A DNA stretch of 39,950 nucleotides from assembly GCA_024640505.1 (NCBI GenBank), contig JAHEEV010000027.1, positions 1 through 39,950 of the forward strand. The letters are read 5' to 3'. Each line of letters starts with the position of its first letter. Position 1 is the stretch's first letter. The notes beneath the pieces are model-generated. The model was not told the DNA's origin and ran no database searches. It was given only the letters and a program-made list of their open reading frames with translations. The translations under genes and the position numbers were made by a program. Below, piece after piece: positions 24,349 to 34,817 of this stretch. The DNA is from Halieaceae bacterium. GTDB lineage: Bacteria > Pseudomonadota > Gammaproteobacteria > Pseudomonadales > Halieaceae.

Positions 24349-25058
24349 AGCAATCCTCCGCAACTTTCCGGCAGGCACCAGGCGCCGGAAATCGGTTCAA
24401 TGCCTATAGTTTGGGCAAGGCGCCGCTCGAAGTCCAGCCTGCTGATATTGCGGGCACCCAGGGAGTCGAGATGCTCTGTTTCCACCTGGCAGTCGATCAT
24501 GGCGTAATCGCCGCGTTTGAGGATATCCACCAGCGCGACCATGGCGACTTTGGACGCGTCGCTGACCCGGCTGAACATCGATTCACCGAAGAATACCCGT
24601 CCAATAGCGACCCCGTAGAGCCCGCCGACGAGTTTCCCGTCATCATCCAGCACCTCGATCGAGCGGGCATAGCCCAGGCGATGCAGCTCCTTATAGGCGG
24701 CCAGCATCTGCTCGCCGATCCACGTGCCCAGGCCATCGCAGCGCAGTTGGGCACACTCGTGCATCACTCGCTCAAAGCGCTCATTGACCGCCAGGCGAAA
24801 GGTGTCCCTGCGCAGGGTTTTTCGCAGGGATCGGGAAATGTGCAGTTCCTGGGGAAACAGGACAGAACGCGGATCCGGCGTCCACCACAACACGGGTTGC
24901 GGTTCATCGTACCAGGGGAAAATGCCGCGGCGGTAGGCGTCCAGCAGGCGCTCCGTCGTCAGCCCGCCCCCGACCGCCAGGAGGCCGTTGGGGTAGTCCA
25001 GGGCGTCGGCCGTGGGAGGAAAGTGATCCCCGGGTTTTAGCTGCCTGATCTGCCGCAT
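24345..25058 (-). CDS. aat: Leucyl/phenylalanyl-tRNA-protein transferase
   Basis: A 237-residue enzyme that transfers Leu or Phe to proteins with N-terminal Lys or Arg, creating N-degrons. The block DAYRRGIFPWYDEPQPVLWWTPDPR (about 40-64) and GRVFFGESMFSRVSDASK, followed by the DCQVETEHLDSLGA stretch, are the family signature. The length is normal. It lies 10 bases after trxB and overlaps bpt by 4 bases, so trxB-aat-bpt is one operon. Both transferases and clpS-clpA lie within 5 kb, a common arrangement in Pseudomonas-like genomes. Confidence 0.96.
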   Translation of the reverse strand: MRQIRQLKPGDHFPPTADALDYPNGLLAVGGGLTTERLLDAYRRGIFPWYDEPQPVLWWTPDPRSVLFPQELHISRSLRKTLRRDTFRLAVNERFERVMHECAQLRCDGLGTWIGEQMLAAYKELHRLGYARSIEVLDDDGKLVGGLYGVAIGRVFFGESMFSRVSDASKVAMVALVDILKRGDYAMIDCQVETEHLDSLGARNISRLDFERRLAQTIGIEPISGAWCLPESCGGLL

Positions 25059-25068
25059 CTAGTGGCGG

Positions 25069-26025
<957 letters not shown>

Positions 26026-26130
26026 CTAGTTTCCTTGCCTGTCGGAGTCCCTCACGGTGGCGGACGATGGTACTATAAAGGTCGAACCCCGGCAAAGAAG
26101 AGGGTAATTCTAAAAAACCTTTATAACCCT

Positions 26131-26159
26131 TTGAAATAAATGATAAATACAGTCACAAT
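26131..26159 (+). promoter_or_regulatory. Possible promoter of ftsK-lolA-rarA
   Basis: TTGAAA (26131-26136) and CACAAT (26154-26159) are 17 bases apart on the plus strand within the A+T-rich part of the trxB-ftsK gap. The short motif CCCTTT is repeated around it (near 26127 and 26177), with a related CCTTT near 26118; a regulator site is possible but unproven. Confidence 0.4.
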
Positions 26160-26234
26160 TAGTCCTGACTCAAAAACCCTTTGCGGCGCTGCGCCCGGTG
26201 CAGGACGGCCCCGCGAGCAAGGATCCTGATACCC

Positions 26235-28550
26235 GTGCCAGAAACCGCCAAGACCGACAATTTTCTGGCCCCGCGCCTGCGCGAGGGGGCCTTCATCGGC
26301 GTCAGTGCGGTCTGCCTCTACCTGTTGCTGGCCCTGATGACCTATAACCCGCGGGATCCGGGCTGGTCGGCGACCGGCAGCAGTGCCAAGATCACCAACC
26401 TGGGAGGCCCGACAGGGGCCTGGCTGGCCGATGTATTTTTCTCACTGGTAGGCTATGCAGCGTACCTGTTTCCAATCCTGCTCGCCTACCGCGCCCTGAT
26501 CATCCTGCTGGAGCGCCACGAAGACAAACACTTCGACTGGCTGACCTTCGGCATTCGCGCCCTGGGCCTGGTGCTGGTGATGATCGCCGGTACCGCTCTG
26601 GCTGCCATGAACGACACCGGCCATTCGGGTCTGCCGCAGGGCGCCGGGGGCATTCTGGGACAGGCGATCGGCAACGCGTTCACGGTGGCTTTCAGTGCTG
26701 TCGGCAGTCGTTTGATCCTGCTCGCCGTGTTTCTTTTCGGTATGACGATTTTTACCGACCTCAGCTGGCTCAAGCTCATGGACCGGCTGGGGGCCGGCTG
26801 TCTCGCCGTGGTGAACCGCGTGAGGAGCTGGGTGCAGAAGACACTGGATGATTTCCGGGACAGGCGGGAGCGGGAAAAAGCGGTTGAGGCCCGCAAGCTG
26901 GTGATCGAGGAACATGTCGAGAAGGAGAAAAAGCGCAAACCGCCGAAGATAAAACCGCTCAAACCCAGGGTGGAAAAGAGCGACCGGGAGGAGAAGGAAA
27001 AGCAGCAGCCGCTGTTCGAAGCACCGGTCGTCGGCGAACTTCCCCACCTGGACCTGCTGGACCCTCATATCAAGGATCCCCAGGCAGGTTATTCCAAGGA
27101 GGCCCTGGAGGCCCTGTCCCGCTTGCTCGAGCTGAAGCTGGCCGATTTCGGTATCACGGCGGAAGTGACGGCGGTTTACCCGGGGCCGGTGATCACGCGG
27201 TTTGAGATCCAGCCCGCTGCAGGGGTCAAGGTGTCGCGCATCTCCAATCTCGCCAAGGACCTGGCCCGCTCCCTGGCCGTTATTTCGGTGCGGGTCGTGG
27301 AAGTGATACCCGGGAAGTCTGTGGTCGGCATAGAGATACCGAACGAGGACCGGGAAATCGTGAATTTCCGGGACGTGCTGGCCTCCAAAGCCTTCGACCA
27401 GAGCAAATCGCCGCTGACCCTGGCACTGGGTCATGACATTTCGGGCCAGCCGGTGGTCGCCGACCTCGCCAAGATGCCCCACCTGCTGGTCGCAGGTACT
27501 ACCGGGTCGGGCAAGTCGGTCGGCGTGAATGCGATGCTCCTGAGCCTGCTGTACAAATCGAGTCCGGCGGATGTCCGGCTGATCCTCGTGGATCCCAAGA
27601 TGCTGGAGTTATCCGTTTACGATGGCATCCCGCACCTGCTCACGCCCGTGATCACCGACATGAAAGACGCCGCCAACGGCCTGCGCTGGTGCGTAGCTGA
27701 AATGGAGCGACGCTATAAATTGATGGCAGCGCTGGGGGTGCGCAACCTGGCGGGCTATAACCGCAAGGTGCTTGATGCGGAGAAATCCGGCAATCCGATT
27801 CCCGACCCGCTCTGGACGCCGGATCCGATCTTTGCCGAGACCGACGAGGAGCAGACGGCGCCGCACCTGGAAAAGCTGCCGTCGGTGGTGGTGGTGATCG
27901 ACGAGTTTGCCGACATGATGATGATCGTCGGCAAGAAGGTAGAGGAACTTATCGCCCGGATTGCCCAGAAGGCGAGGGCGGCGGGTATTCACCTTATCCT
28001 CGCCACACAGCGCCCGTCGGTGGACGTCATCACCGGCCTGATCAAGGCCAATGTGCCCACCCGGATCGCCTTCCAGGTGTCGTCCAAGGTGGACTCCCGC
28101 ACCATACTCGACCAGGGCGGCGCCGAGCAGCTACTGGGGCATGGCGACATGCTTTATCTCCCGCCGGGCTCTGGCGTACCCAACCGGGTGCACGGCGCGT
28201 TCTGTTCCGATGAGGAGGTACACCGGGTGGTCAGCGACTGGAAAAAGCGTGGCCAGCCATCTTATATCGACGGTCTGCTGGATGAGGGCAGCAGTACGCC
28301 GGTAACGGCCGGGGAGTTGCAGGCTAACAGCGGCGAGGAAGACGATGAAAGCGATGCGCTGTATGACGAGGCCGTGCACTACGTCACCAAAAGTCGTCGC
28401 GCGTCGATTTCAAGCGTCCAGCGTAAATTGCGCATTGGCTACAATCGGGCAGCCCGACTTATCGAGGCGATGGAGGCCGCCGGGGTGGTCACGGAGATGG
28501 GCAGCAATGGCCAGCGTGAAGTGCTTGCGCCGCCCCCGGTTGAAGACTGA
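26235..28550 (+). CDS. ftsK: DNA translocase FtsK
   Basis: A 771-residue septal DNA pump that moves the chromosome dimer-resolution sites together and helps build the divisome. The N-terminal part has about four membrane segments (between roughly 20 and 190). A highly charged Lys/Glu linker follows (about 210-260), much shorter than in Escherichia coli. The motor has Walker [13 protein letters not shown] (about 421-432), Walker [14 protein letters not shown] and [18 protein letters not shown]. The gamma winged-helix domain that reads KOPS is complete ([20 protein letters not shown] and on). The start is a GTG at 26235 with AAGGA upstream; a TTG at 26181 is the less likely alternative. lolA follows after 11 bases. 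Confidence 0.96.
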   Translation: MPETAKTDNFLAPRLREGAFIGVSAVCLYLLLALMTYNPRDPGWSATGSSAKITNLGGPTGAWLADVFFSLVGYAAYLFPILLAYRALIILLERHEDKHFDWLTFGIRALGLVLVMIAGTALAAMNDTGHSGLPQGAGGILGQAIGNAFTVAFSAVGSRLILLAVFLFGMTIFTDLSWLKLMDRLGAGCLAVVNRVRSWVQKTLDDFRDRREREKAVEARKLVIEEHVEKEKKRKPPKIKPLKPRVEKSDREEKEKQQPLFEAPVVGELPHLDLLDPHIKDPQAGYSKEALEALSRLLELKLADFGITAEVTAVYPGPVITRFEIQPAAGVKVSRISNLAKDLARSLAVISVRVVEVIPGKSVVGIEIPNEDREIVNFRDVLASKAFDQSKSPLTLALGHDISGQPVVADLAKMPHLLVAGTTGSGKSVGVNAMLLSLLYKSSPADVRLILVDPKMLELSVYDGIPHLLTPVITDMKDAANGLRWCVAEMERRYKLMAALGVRNLAGYNRKVLDAEKSGNPIPDPLWTPDPIFAETDEEQTAPHLEKLPSVVVVIDEFADMMMIVGKKVEELIARIAQKARAAGIHLILATQRPSVDVITGLIKANVPTRIAFQVSSKVDSRTILDQGGAEQLLGHGDMLYLPPGSGVPNRVHGAFCSDEEVHRVVSDWKKRGQPSYIDGLLDEGSSTPVTAGELQANSGEEDDESDALYDEAVHYVTKSRRASISSVQRKLRIGYNRAARLIEAMEAAGVVTEMGSNGQREVLAPPPVED

Positions 28551-28561
28551 CAGGAGCCTGC

Positions 28562-29191
28562 GTGAACAGAATCAGACTGATAGCGCTCGTCGGACTGACC
28601 GTCTGTTTCCTGTTCGGCATACTGCGTGCACGATCCGCTGAACCGGTCGATGACCTGATATCACGGCTGGCGGCAATCGATGGACTGCAGGGGCGTTTCG
28701 AACAGCGTCAGTTCGACGAGGGCGGAAACCTGGTGAGAGAATCCGGCGGCCGGTTCCGGCTGCTGCGGCCAGGCTATTTCCTGTGGGAGATCACCACGCC
28801 GGACAGCCAGTTGGTGATCGCCGATCCGGAGCATATCTGGCACTACGACCGCGACCTGGAAACGGTGACACGCAGGCCCGTCGCCGGCAGCCTGGACGCC
28901 TCCCCGCTGCAGGTACTGGGCGGCGATACATCGGTGCTGCGCGAGCGGTTTCAGGTGCGCCAGACCGAACCCGATCGGTTTGTCCTCACCAGCGAATCCG
29001 GAGAGGGCAGCTTCCGGGAATTGACCCTCGGGTTCGACGGTAACACGATCCGCGCCATGGAGATCATCAACAGTCTCAATCAGCGCATCGCGATCGATTT
29101 CCTGGAGGTCGGCCACACCGGCGAACTGCACCCGGATGACTTCCGCTTCTCACCGCCTCCGGGTGTAGACCTGTTCTCCTATGATGAGTGA
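28562..29191 (+). CDS. lolA: Outer-membrane lipoprotein carrier protein LolA
   Basis: A 209-residue periplasmic chaperone that takes lipoproteins from LolCDE and gives them to LolB. A signal peptide covers about the first 26 residues (hydrophobic [16 protein letters not shown], probable cut after ARSA). The mature protein shows [25 protein letters not shown] and [20 protein letters not shown], the usual half-barrel strands. The start is a GTG with a CAGGAG site. Its end overlaps the start of rarA by 11 bases; ftsK-lolA-rarA is a conserved operon. Confidence 0.94.
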   Translation: MNRIRLIALVGLTVCFLFGILRARSAEPVDDLISRLAAIDGLQGRFEQRQFDEGGNLVRESGGRFRLLRPGYFLWEITTPDSQLVIADPEHIWHYDRDLETVTRRPVAGSLDASPLQVLGGDTSVLRERFQVRQTEPDRFVLTSESGEGSFRELTLGFDGNTIRAMEIINSLNQRIAIDFLEVGHTGELHPDDFRFSPPPGVDLFSYDE

Positions 29192-30551
29192 CGGCTCCGG
29201 TCAGCCCGGGCTGGATCAGGCCAGCCTTTTTGGCGATGCCTGTGCCTCCCCGTCGGTTGACGATACGGCGGGTTACCAGCCGCTGGCAGCGCGTTTGCGC
29301 CCCGACTCACTCGAGTTTTTTGCCGGCCAGCAACATCTGCTGGCCCCCGGCAAGCCGCTGCGCCAGGCGATCGACAGCGGCCAGTTGCATTCGATGATCC
29401 TGTGGGGCCCTCCGGGAACCGGCAAGACGACCCTGGCGCGCATTGCCTCGGAAAGCGCCAATGCCCACTTTCTGCAGATATCGGCTGTCCTGTCCGGGGT
29501 AAAGGAGATTCGCGAGGCGATCGCCCAGGCCCGGCAGCACAAGGTCTCCGGCAGGGACACTGTATTGTTCGTGGACGAGGTGCACCGCTTCAATAAATCC
29601 CAGCAGGATGCCTTCCTGCCCTATGTCGAAGACGGTACCGTGATATTCATCGGCGCGACGACCGAAAATCCCTCCTTCGAGCTCAACAACGCCCTGTTAT
29701 CCCGGTCGCGGGTATACAAACTTCGCTCGCTGGACGTAGAGGACCTGGAAGCTGTGCTGACCCACGGTATCGAGACGCTGGGGGCTGGCATCAATGCTGA
29801 GCCGGCCCAGTTGCTGCAGATCGCCCGGCAGGCGGATGGCGATGCCCGCCGCGCGCTGAACCTGTTGGAACTGGCGGCCGACCTGGCGGAAGAGGGGGTG
29901 ATTACCGAGCAGACCCTCGAAGAGGTGCTGCAAGCCTCACTGCGCCGCTTCGATAAGGGCGGCGATCTGTTCTACGACCAGATCAGTGCCCTGCACAAGG
30001 CAGTCCGGGGCAGTTCACCGGATGCCGCCCTGTACTGGCTGTGCCGAATGCTCGATGGCGGTTGCGACCCGCTCTATATCGCACGCAGGCTGGTAAGAAT
30101 GGCCAGCGAGGATATCGGCAACGCGGATCCAAGGGCCCTGACCATCAGCCTGGAAGCGTGGCAGGTACAGGAGCGCCTCGGCAGCCCCGAGGGAGAGCTG
30201 GCGATTGCCCAGGCCGTGGTCTATCTGGCCGCGGCTGCAAAAAGCAACGCGGTTTATACGGCTTTCAAGGAGGCCATGGCCGACGTACGCAATGGCGCCA
30301 GCGAAGAGGTCCCGCTGCACTTGCGCAATGCACCCACCGCCCTGATGAAGGCGATGGAGCACGGCGCCGACTACCGCTATGCCCACGACGAGGAGGGCGG
30401 GTACGCCGCGGGAGAAAACTATTTTCCCGAGACCCTGCAGGACCGCAGGTATTACTTTCCGGTGGACCGGGGCCTGGAGCATAAAATCCGCGAGAAACTG
30501 GAGCTCTTGCGCAATCGCGATCACGCCAGCAAGAACCGACGGTATCAATAG
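29181..30551 (+). CDS. rarA: Replication-associated recombination protein A (MgsA)
   Basis: A 456-residue AAA+ clamp-loader-like ATPase acting at stalled forks. The N-terminus [21 protein letters not shown] leads to Walker [11 protein letters not shown] (about 74-83) and Walker [27 protein letters not shown] is the sensor 1 region. The C-terminal half, with [11 protein letters not shown] and AYTAFKEA-like repeats, forms the tetramerisation part. Two adjacent ATG codons (29181 and 29184) could start it; both overlap the end of lolA. In relatives serS or crcB often follows; here galE comes next, 14 bases after the stop. Confidence 0.95.
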   Translation: MMSDGSGQPGLDQASLFGDACASPSVDDTAGYQPLAARLRPDSLEFFAGQQHLLAPGKPLRQAIDSGQLHSMILWGPPGTGKTTLARIASESANAHFLQISAVLSGVKEIREAIAQARQHKVSGRDTVLFVDEVHRFNKSQQDAFLPYVEDGTVIFIGATTENPSFELNNALLSRSRVYKLRSLDVEDLEAVLTHGIETLGAGINAEPAQLLQIARQADGDARRALNLLELAADLAEEGVITEQTLEEVLQASLRRFDKGGDLFYDQISALHKAVRGSSPDAALYWLCRMLDGGCDPLYIARRLVRMASEDIGNADPRALTISLEAWQVQERLGSPEGELAIAQAVVYLAAAAKSNAVYTAFKEAMADVRNGASEEVPLHLRNAPTALMKAMEHGADYRYAHDEEGGYAAGENYFPETLQDRRYYFPVDRGLEHKIREKLELLRNRDHASKNRRYQ

Positions 30552-30565
30552 GTGAGGTAGGACAG

Positions 30566-31591
30566 ATGTCAGGGAGCAAGGGGACCATTCTCGTAACGGG
30601 CGGCGCCGGCTACATCGGCTCACACGTCTGTGTGGAACTGTTGCAGCAGGACTATGAGATCGTAGTGGTGGACAACCTGGCCAACAGCCACCCGGAGGCG
30701 CTGCGCAGAGTCGAGGAGATCACCGGCAGCTCCCTGGCGTTCGAGGAAGCCGACATACGGGATATGACCGCTCTGGAGCGGATTTTCAGGACCTATCGCC
30801 CTGGCGCGGTAATGCATTTCGCAGGCCTCAAGGCCGTTGGGGAATCGGTAGAGCAGCCGCTGCACTACTACGACAATAATGTCACGGGAACCAATGTGCT
30901 GCTGCGCGCCATGGCGGGGCAGGGTGTGAAAAACCTGGTGTTCAGTTCGTCAGCCACGGTGTACGGCGATCCTGTCAGCAACCCAATCGATGAGAGTTTC
31001 TCGACCGGGGCGACCAATCCCTACGGCCGCACCAAACTGATGATCGAGGAGATCCTGCAAGACCTGTACGCCTCGGACAATGACTGGAACATCTCGATCC
31101 TGCGTTATTTCAACCCGGTAGGGGCGCATCACAGCGGCCGGATCGGGGAGGATCCGGCGGGCATCCCCAACAACCTGATGCCCTTTATCGCCCAGACGGC
31201 CACGGGTCTGCGTGACCAGCTGTCGGTATTCGGTGGAGATTACCCCACGAGAGACGGTACGGGCGTGCGTGACTATATCCATGTGGTCGACCTGGCAAAG
31301 GGGCACCTGAAAGCCCTGCAGAAGCTGCAGGAGGATCCAGGGTGCGTCATCCATAATCTCGGTACAGGTCGCGGCTATTCGGTACTGGAGATGGTGGAAG
31401 CCTTTGGCCGGGTCAGTGGTCGGCCCATTCCCTACCAGGTCGTGGCACGGCGTCCCGGTGACGTGGCCGAGTGTTTTGCCAACCCGACCAGGGCGAAGCA
31501 GGAGCTGGGATGGGTGGCGGCGTTCGATCTCGATACCATGTGTGCCGACACCTGGAACTGGCAGAGCAACAATCCGAAGGGATACGGTTGA
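30566..31591 (+). CDS. galE: UDP-glucose 4-epimerase
   Basis: A 341-residue extended SDR that interconverts UDP-glucose and UDP-galactose. The NAD motif [16 protein letters not shown] is at about 11-26, the Ser in FSSSATVYG and the YGRTK active site follow, and [16 protein letters not shown] and the C-terminal [13 protein letters not shown] are characteristic of GalE. All catalytic residues are present, unlike in the SDR gene near 2 kb. It lies between rarA and crcB, with a 1-base overlap to crcB (TGATG), so it is probably read with both. Its presence here is unusual for this gene order and suggests insertion; a WbpP-like 4-epimerase for N-acetylated sugars is an alternative. Confidence 0.92.
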   Translation: MSGSKGTILVTGGAGYIGSHVCVELLQQDYEIVVVDNLANSHPEALRRVEEITGSSLAFEEADIRDMTALERIFRTYRPGAVMHFAGLKAVGESVEQPLHYYDNNVTGTNVLLRAMAGQGVKNLVFSSSATVYGDPVSNPIDESFSTGATNPYGRTKLMIEEILQDLYASDNDWNISILRYFNPVGAHHSGRIGEDPAGIPNNLMPFIAQTATGLRDQLSVFGGDYPTRDGTGVRDYIHVVDLAKGHLKALQKLQEDPGCVIHNLGTGRGYSVLEMVEAFGRVSGRPIPYQVVARRPGDVAECFANPTRAKQELGWVAAFDLDTMCADTWNWQSNNPKGYG

Positions 31592-31965
31592 TGAAATACC
31601 TGTTGTTCGTGGCCCTGGGCGGCGCCGGCGGCGCCGTGTCGCGCTACCTGTTGTCTACCTGGGTCCACGGCCTGTGGGAAGGCAAGTTGCCCGCGGGCAC
31701 GCTGCTGGTGAATGCGGTCGGCTCATTCGCCATCGGCGTGATCTATGTGCTCATAGAGCGGCAGGTGATTCACCCCGACTGGCGAGGCGTGCTCATGGTG
31801 GGTTTTCTGGGCGCCTTTACCACCTTCTCCACCTTTTCCCTGGAGACGATCGGCCTGTTCGAAGCGGGTCACTTTGCCCATGCCCTGGGTTACATGGTAG
31901 CCAGTGCGGTGTTGTGCGTGGCGATGGCCGGGGCAGCGATACAATTGACACGGGTAATCGTCTAA
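31591..31965 (+). CDS. crcB: Fluoride ion channel CrcB/Fluc
   Basis: A 124-residue four-helix membrane protein that lets fluoride leave the cell as a dual-topology dimer. GGAGGAVSRYLLS (about 10-22) begins helix 1. VNAVGSFAIGVIY carries the conserved Asn, and GFLGAFTTFSTFSLET (about 72-87) carries the phenylalanines and the TFST ion-binding break. The ATG overlaps the galE stop by one base. No fluoride riboswitch can precede it, since the upstream sequence is galE. Confidence 0.95.
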   Translation: MKYLLFVALGGAGGAVSRYLLSTWVHGLWEGKLPAGTLLVNAVGSFAIGVIYVLIERQVIHPDWRGVLMVGFLGAFTTFSTFSLETIGLFEAGHFAHALGYMVASAVLCVAMAGAAIQLTRVIV

Positions 31966-32013
31966 CCCTCGTTTTTGACGGCTTTCACACTGCACTGTCC
32001 GTCCACTATCCAG

Positions 32014-32019
32014 TACAAT
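32014..32019 (+). promoter_or_regulatory. Possible -10 element for serS-cysG
   Basis: TACAAT lies 67 bases before the serS ATG in a 121-base gap after crcB. The -35 position is poor. The gap also holds the short run CGTTTTTGACG right after crcB, but no terminator stem. Confidence 0.35.
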
Positions 32020-32086
32020 ACCGACGCTTCGAGTCCCCCGCCTGAAAGCCCGGCGACGAGCAAACACTGTAACGGAACCCATCAAG

Positions 32087-33385
32087 ATGCTAGATATCAA
32101 GGCGATCAGGCAGAATCCCGAAGCCGTCGCCCAGGCCCTGGAAAAACGCGGCTTCACTCTCGATGTAGACGCCTTCGAACAACTGGATGCCAGGCGCAAG
32201 CAGGCGGATATCGACAGCCAGAACCTGCTGGCGGAACGCAAGCGCGCCTCAAAGCAGGTCGGACAACTGATCGGCCAGGGCATGAGCGTGGACGATGCCA
32301 AGGCGCAGGTGAACGAGACGCTGGAAAAAATTGCCTCCCGCATCGATACCCTGACCGAGGAGGCCAAACAGGTCCAGGCACAACTGGAAGATATGCTCCT
32401 GGGCATACCCAACATACCGGACGAGGATGTGCCGCAAGGCTCCACGGAAGCCGATAACAGGGAGGTCGCCCGGTGGGGTGAGCCCGGGACATTCGATTTC
32501 CCGGTAAAGGACCACGTGGCGTTGGGAGAAGCTATCGGCCAGCTGGATTCCGATGTGGCCGCCAAGATAACCGGCTCGCGCTTTACGGTCATGTACGGAG
32601 AGCTGGCCCGCCTGCACCGCGCCCTGATTCAGTTCATGCTGGATATACACACCCGGGAACACGGTTATCGCGAAATCTACGTGCCCTACATCGTCAACCA
32701 GGATTCGCTGCGCGGCACCGGCCAGTTGCCCAAGTTTGAGGAGGACCTGTTCAAACTGCGTGCAGACAATGATTACTACCTGATCCCGACCGCAGAGGTG
32801 CCGGTCACCAATGTAGCCAGGGATCGCATTTTCGACGACGGCGAGCTCGGGGAAGAGGGTGTCAGGTTCGCCTGCCACACACCCTGTTTTCGCAGTGAGG
32901 CGGGCAGCTATGGCAAGGATACCCGCGGTATGATCCGCCAGCACCAGTTCGAGAAAGTGGAACTGGTACAACTGGTGCGCCCCTCGGATTCCACGGCGGC
33001 GCTGGAACGGTTGACCGGCCACGCGGAAGTGATCCTGCAGCGGCTGGAACTGCCCTATCGGAAGGTGATTCTGTGCGGGGGCGACATCGGCTTTTCTGCG
33101 CGGAAAACCTATGACCTTGAGGTCTGGCTTCCCGGCCAGGACACGTACCGGGAAATCTCCAGCTGCTCGAATTTCGGCGATTACCAGGCGCGCCGCATGC
33201 AGGCCCGGTGGCGCAACCCGGCCACGGGAAAACCCGAACTCCTGCATACGCTCAACGGCTCCGGCCTGGCGGTGGGCCGCACCCTGGTGGCGATACTGGA
33301 AAACTACCAGCAGGCCGACGGCACGATCCGCATTCCTGCCGCCCTGCACCCGTACATGGGGGATGTCACCCACCTGGGAGGCTAG
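32087..33385 (+). CDS. serS: Seryl-tRNA synthetase
   Basis: A 432-residue class II synthetase that charges tRNA-Ser (and tRNA-Sec). The N-terminal coiled-coil arm (about 30-105) is rich in charged heptads. The catalytic domain has [11 protein letters not shown], motif 2 ([20 protein letters not shown], about 266-285) and motif 3 ([18 protein letters not shown], about 391-408). The length is typical. cysG starts 1 base after its stop. Confidence 0.97.
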   Translation: MLDIKAIRQNPEAVAQALEKRGFTLDVDAFEQLDARRKQADIDSQNLLAERKRASKQVGQLIGQGMSVDDAKAQVNETLEKIASRIDTLTEEAKQVQAQLEDMLLGIPNIPDEDVPQGSTEADNREVARWGEPGTFDFPVKDHVALGEAIGQLDSDVAAKITGSRFTVMYGELARLHRALIQFMLDIHTREHGYREIYVPYIVNQDSLRGTGQLPKFEEDLFKLRADNDYYLIPTAEVPVTNVARDRIFDDGELGEEGVRFACHTPCFRSEAGSYGKDTRGMIRQHQFEKVELVQLVRPSDSTAALERLTGHAEVILQRLELPYRKVILCGGDIGFSARKTYDLEVWLPGQDTYREISSCSNFGDYQARRMQARWRNPATGKPELLHTLNGSGLAVGRTLVAILENYQQADGTIRIPAALHPYMGDVTHLGG

Positions 33386-33386
33386 C

Positions 33387-34769
33387 GTGGAATACCTGCC
33401 CATCAGTCTGCGCCTGAAGGACGAGCCGGTCGTTTTGGTGGGTGCGGGAACGGTTGCTACGCGCAAGGCCAGGTTGCTGCTGCGGGCAGGCGCCAACCTG
33501 ACCGTGGTGGCTCCCGAGATCACACCCGAGCTGGAGACGCTGCTGGTCGGTCACGGCGGAATCTGGCAGCCTTCCGCCTACCGCGAGTCTGACCTGCACG
33601 GCCAGAAACTGGCGGTGGCCGCCACACCCGACCGGGCCACCAATGAGCAGGTTTATCGGGATGCCTGTGCCCTCAATATCCCGGTAAACGTCGTGGACGC
33701 ACCGCAGTTCTGTACCTTCATTTTTCCTTCCATCGTCGACCGCTCACCCCTGACGGTCGCCATCAGCAGTGCGGGCAGGAGTCCTGTCCTGGCCCGTTTC
33801 CTGCGCCGCAGGATCGAGGCCACGCTGCCAGCCGCTTACGGCAGGCTGGCGGAGTGGGCGGGGAGAATGCGGCAGCGGGTTAAGCAGCATGTACCAGCGG
33901 AGACACCCCGGCGCCTGCTCTGGGAGTCGGTTATCGAAGGTGGGATCGCCGAGCAGGTGCTGGCCGGCAACGAACAGCGGGCAGAAGAAATGCTGGCGAC
34001 GCGCCTGCAGGAAGCGGGGGAGGCTGCATGCGGGGAGGTCTACCTGGTGGGCGCAGGTCCGGGCGACCCCGACCTGCTGACGTTCAAGGCACTGCGCCTG
34101 CTGCAGAGCGCGGACACGGTGTTATATGACCGGCTGGTCTCTCCCGGGATCGTCGATATGGCCAGGCGCGATGCCGAACGGATCTACGTCGGGAAGCGCC
34201 GCGCCGACCATAGCCTGCCGCAGCAGGATATCAATCGGCTGCTGGTGGACCTGGCCCTGCAGGGCAAGCGGGTCATTCGTTTGAAAGGAGGCGACCCCTT
34301 CATATTCGGCAGGGGTGGTGAGGAAATCGAACTGCTGGCTGCCCACGGGATACCCTTCCAGGTCGTACCCGGGATCACCGCTGCCAGCGGCGCAGCCTGT
34401 TACGCAGGTATTCCGCTGACGCACCGGGATTACGCCCAGTCGGTCCGCTTCGTGGCCGGCCACCTGAAAGACGGAAAGCTGGAGCACGACTGGTCCCGGT
34501 TTGAGGCGACCAATGAAACCCTGGTGTTCTACATGGGGCTCGTCGGACTGCCGGTGATCTGTGCGCAACTGCAGGCCCATGGCAGGCCGGGCAGCACGCC
34601 GGCAGCGCTTATCGAGCGGGGCACCCTCGCGGAACAGCGCGTTATTGCCGGCACACTTTCCACGCTGGTGGATCTGGTGGAGCGGGAACAGCCCCGCGCC
34701 CCGACGCTTCTCATTATCGGGGACGTGGTGCGCCTTCACGATCGGTTGCGCTGGTTCGGGGCGGGCTGA
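33387..34769 (+). CDS. cysG: Siroheme synthase (trifunctional CysG)
   Basis: A 460-residue fusion making siroheme from uroporphyrinogen III. The N-terminal CysG-B half (about 1-210) is the precorrin-2 dehydrogenase/ferrochelatase with [17 protein letters not shown], and Ser132 in [11 protein letters not shown] corresponds to the phosphorylated Ser of Salmonella CysG. The C-terminal CysG-A half is the methyltransferase with [39 protein letters not shown] and [14 protein letters not shown] chose the GTG at 33387, directly after serS and with a GGGAGG site; the longer frame from 33111 lies inside serS. It serves assimilatory sulfite or nitrite reductase. Confidence 0.95.
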   Translation: MEYLPISLRLKDEPVVLVGAGTVATRKARLLLRAGANLTVVAPEITPELETLLVGHGGIWQPSAYRESDLHGQKLAVAATPDRATNEQVYRDACALNIPVNVVDAPQFCTFIFPSIVDRSPLTVAISSAGRSPVLARFLRRRIEATLPAAYGRLAEWAGRMRQRVKQHVPAETPRRLLWESVIEGGIAEQVLAGNEQRAEEMLATRLQEAGEAACGEVYLVGAGPGDPDLLTFKALRLLQSADTVLYDRLVSPGIVDMARRDAERIYVGKRRADHSLPQQDINRLLVDLALQGKRVIRLKGGDPFIFGRGGEEIELLAAHGIPFQVVPGITAASGAACYAGIPLTHRDYAQSVRFVAGHLKDGKLEHDWSRFEATNETLVFYMGLVGLPVICAQLQAHGRPGSTPAALIERGTLAEQRVIAGTLSTLVDLVEREQPRAPTLLIIGDVVRLHDRLRWFGAG

Positions 34770-34817
34770 GTTCGCTGCCGCAGCTCGCCCGTTGGCTAAT
34801 AAATAACTTTAACTAAG

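Noticed and set aside
26442-27482. 346-codon frame opposite ftsK
   Set aside because: Antisense to ftsK with a His- and Gln-rich translation typical of shadow frames.
31471-31591. Fluoride riboswitch before crcB
   Set aside because: The sequence upstream of crcB is the coding end of galE and the genes overlap by one base.
33111-33386. Longer N-terminus for cysG starting inside serS
   Set aside because: The extra 92 residues lie in another frame of serS, are rich in Arg and Pro, and a GTG with a good ribosome site lies exactly after the serS stop.
34788-34817. A+T-rich inverted repeat between cysG and prc as terminator
   Set aside because: The stem TAACTT/AAGTTA is weak and lacks G+C pairs and a T-run; it may simply be an A+T-rich gap.
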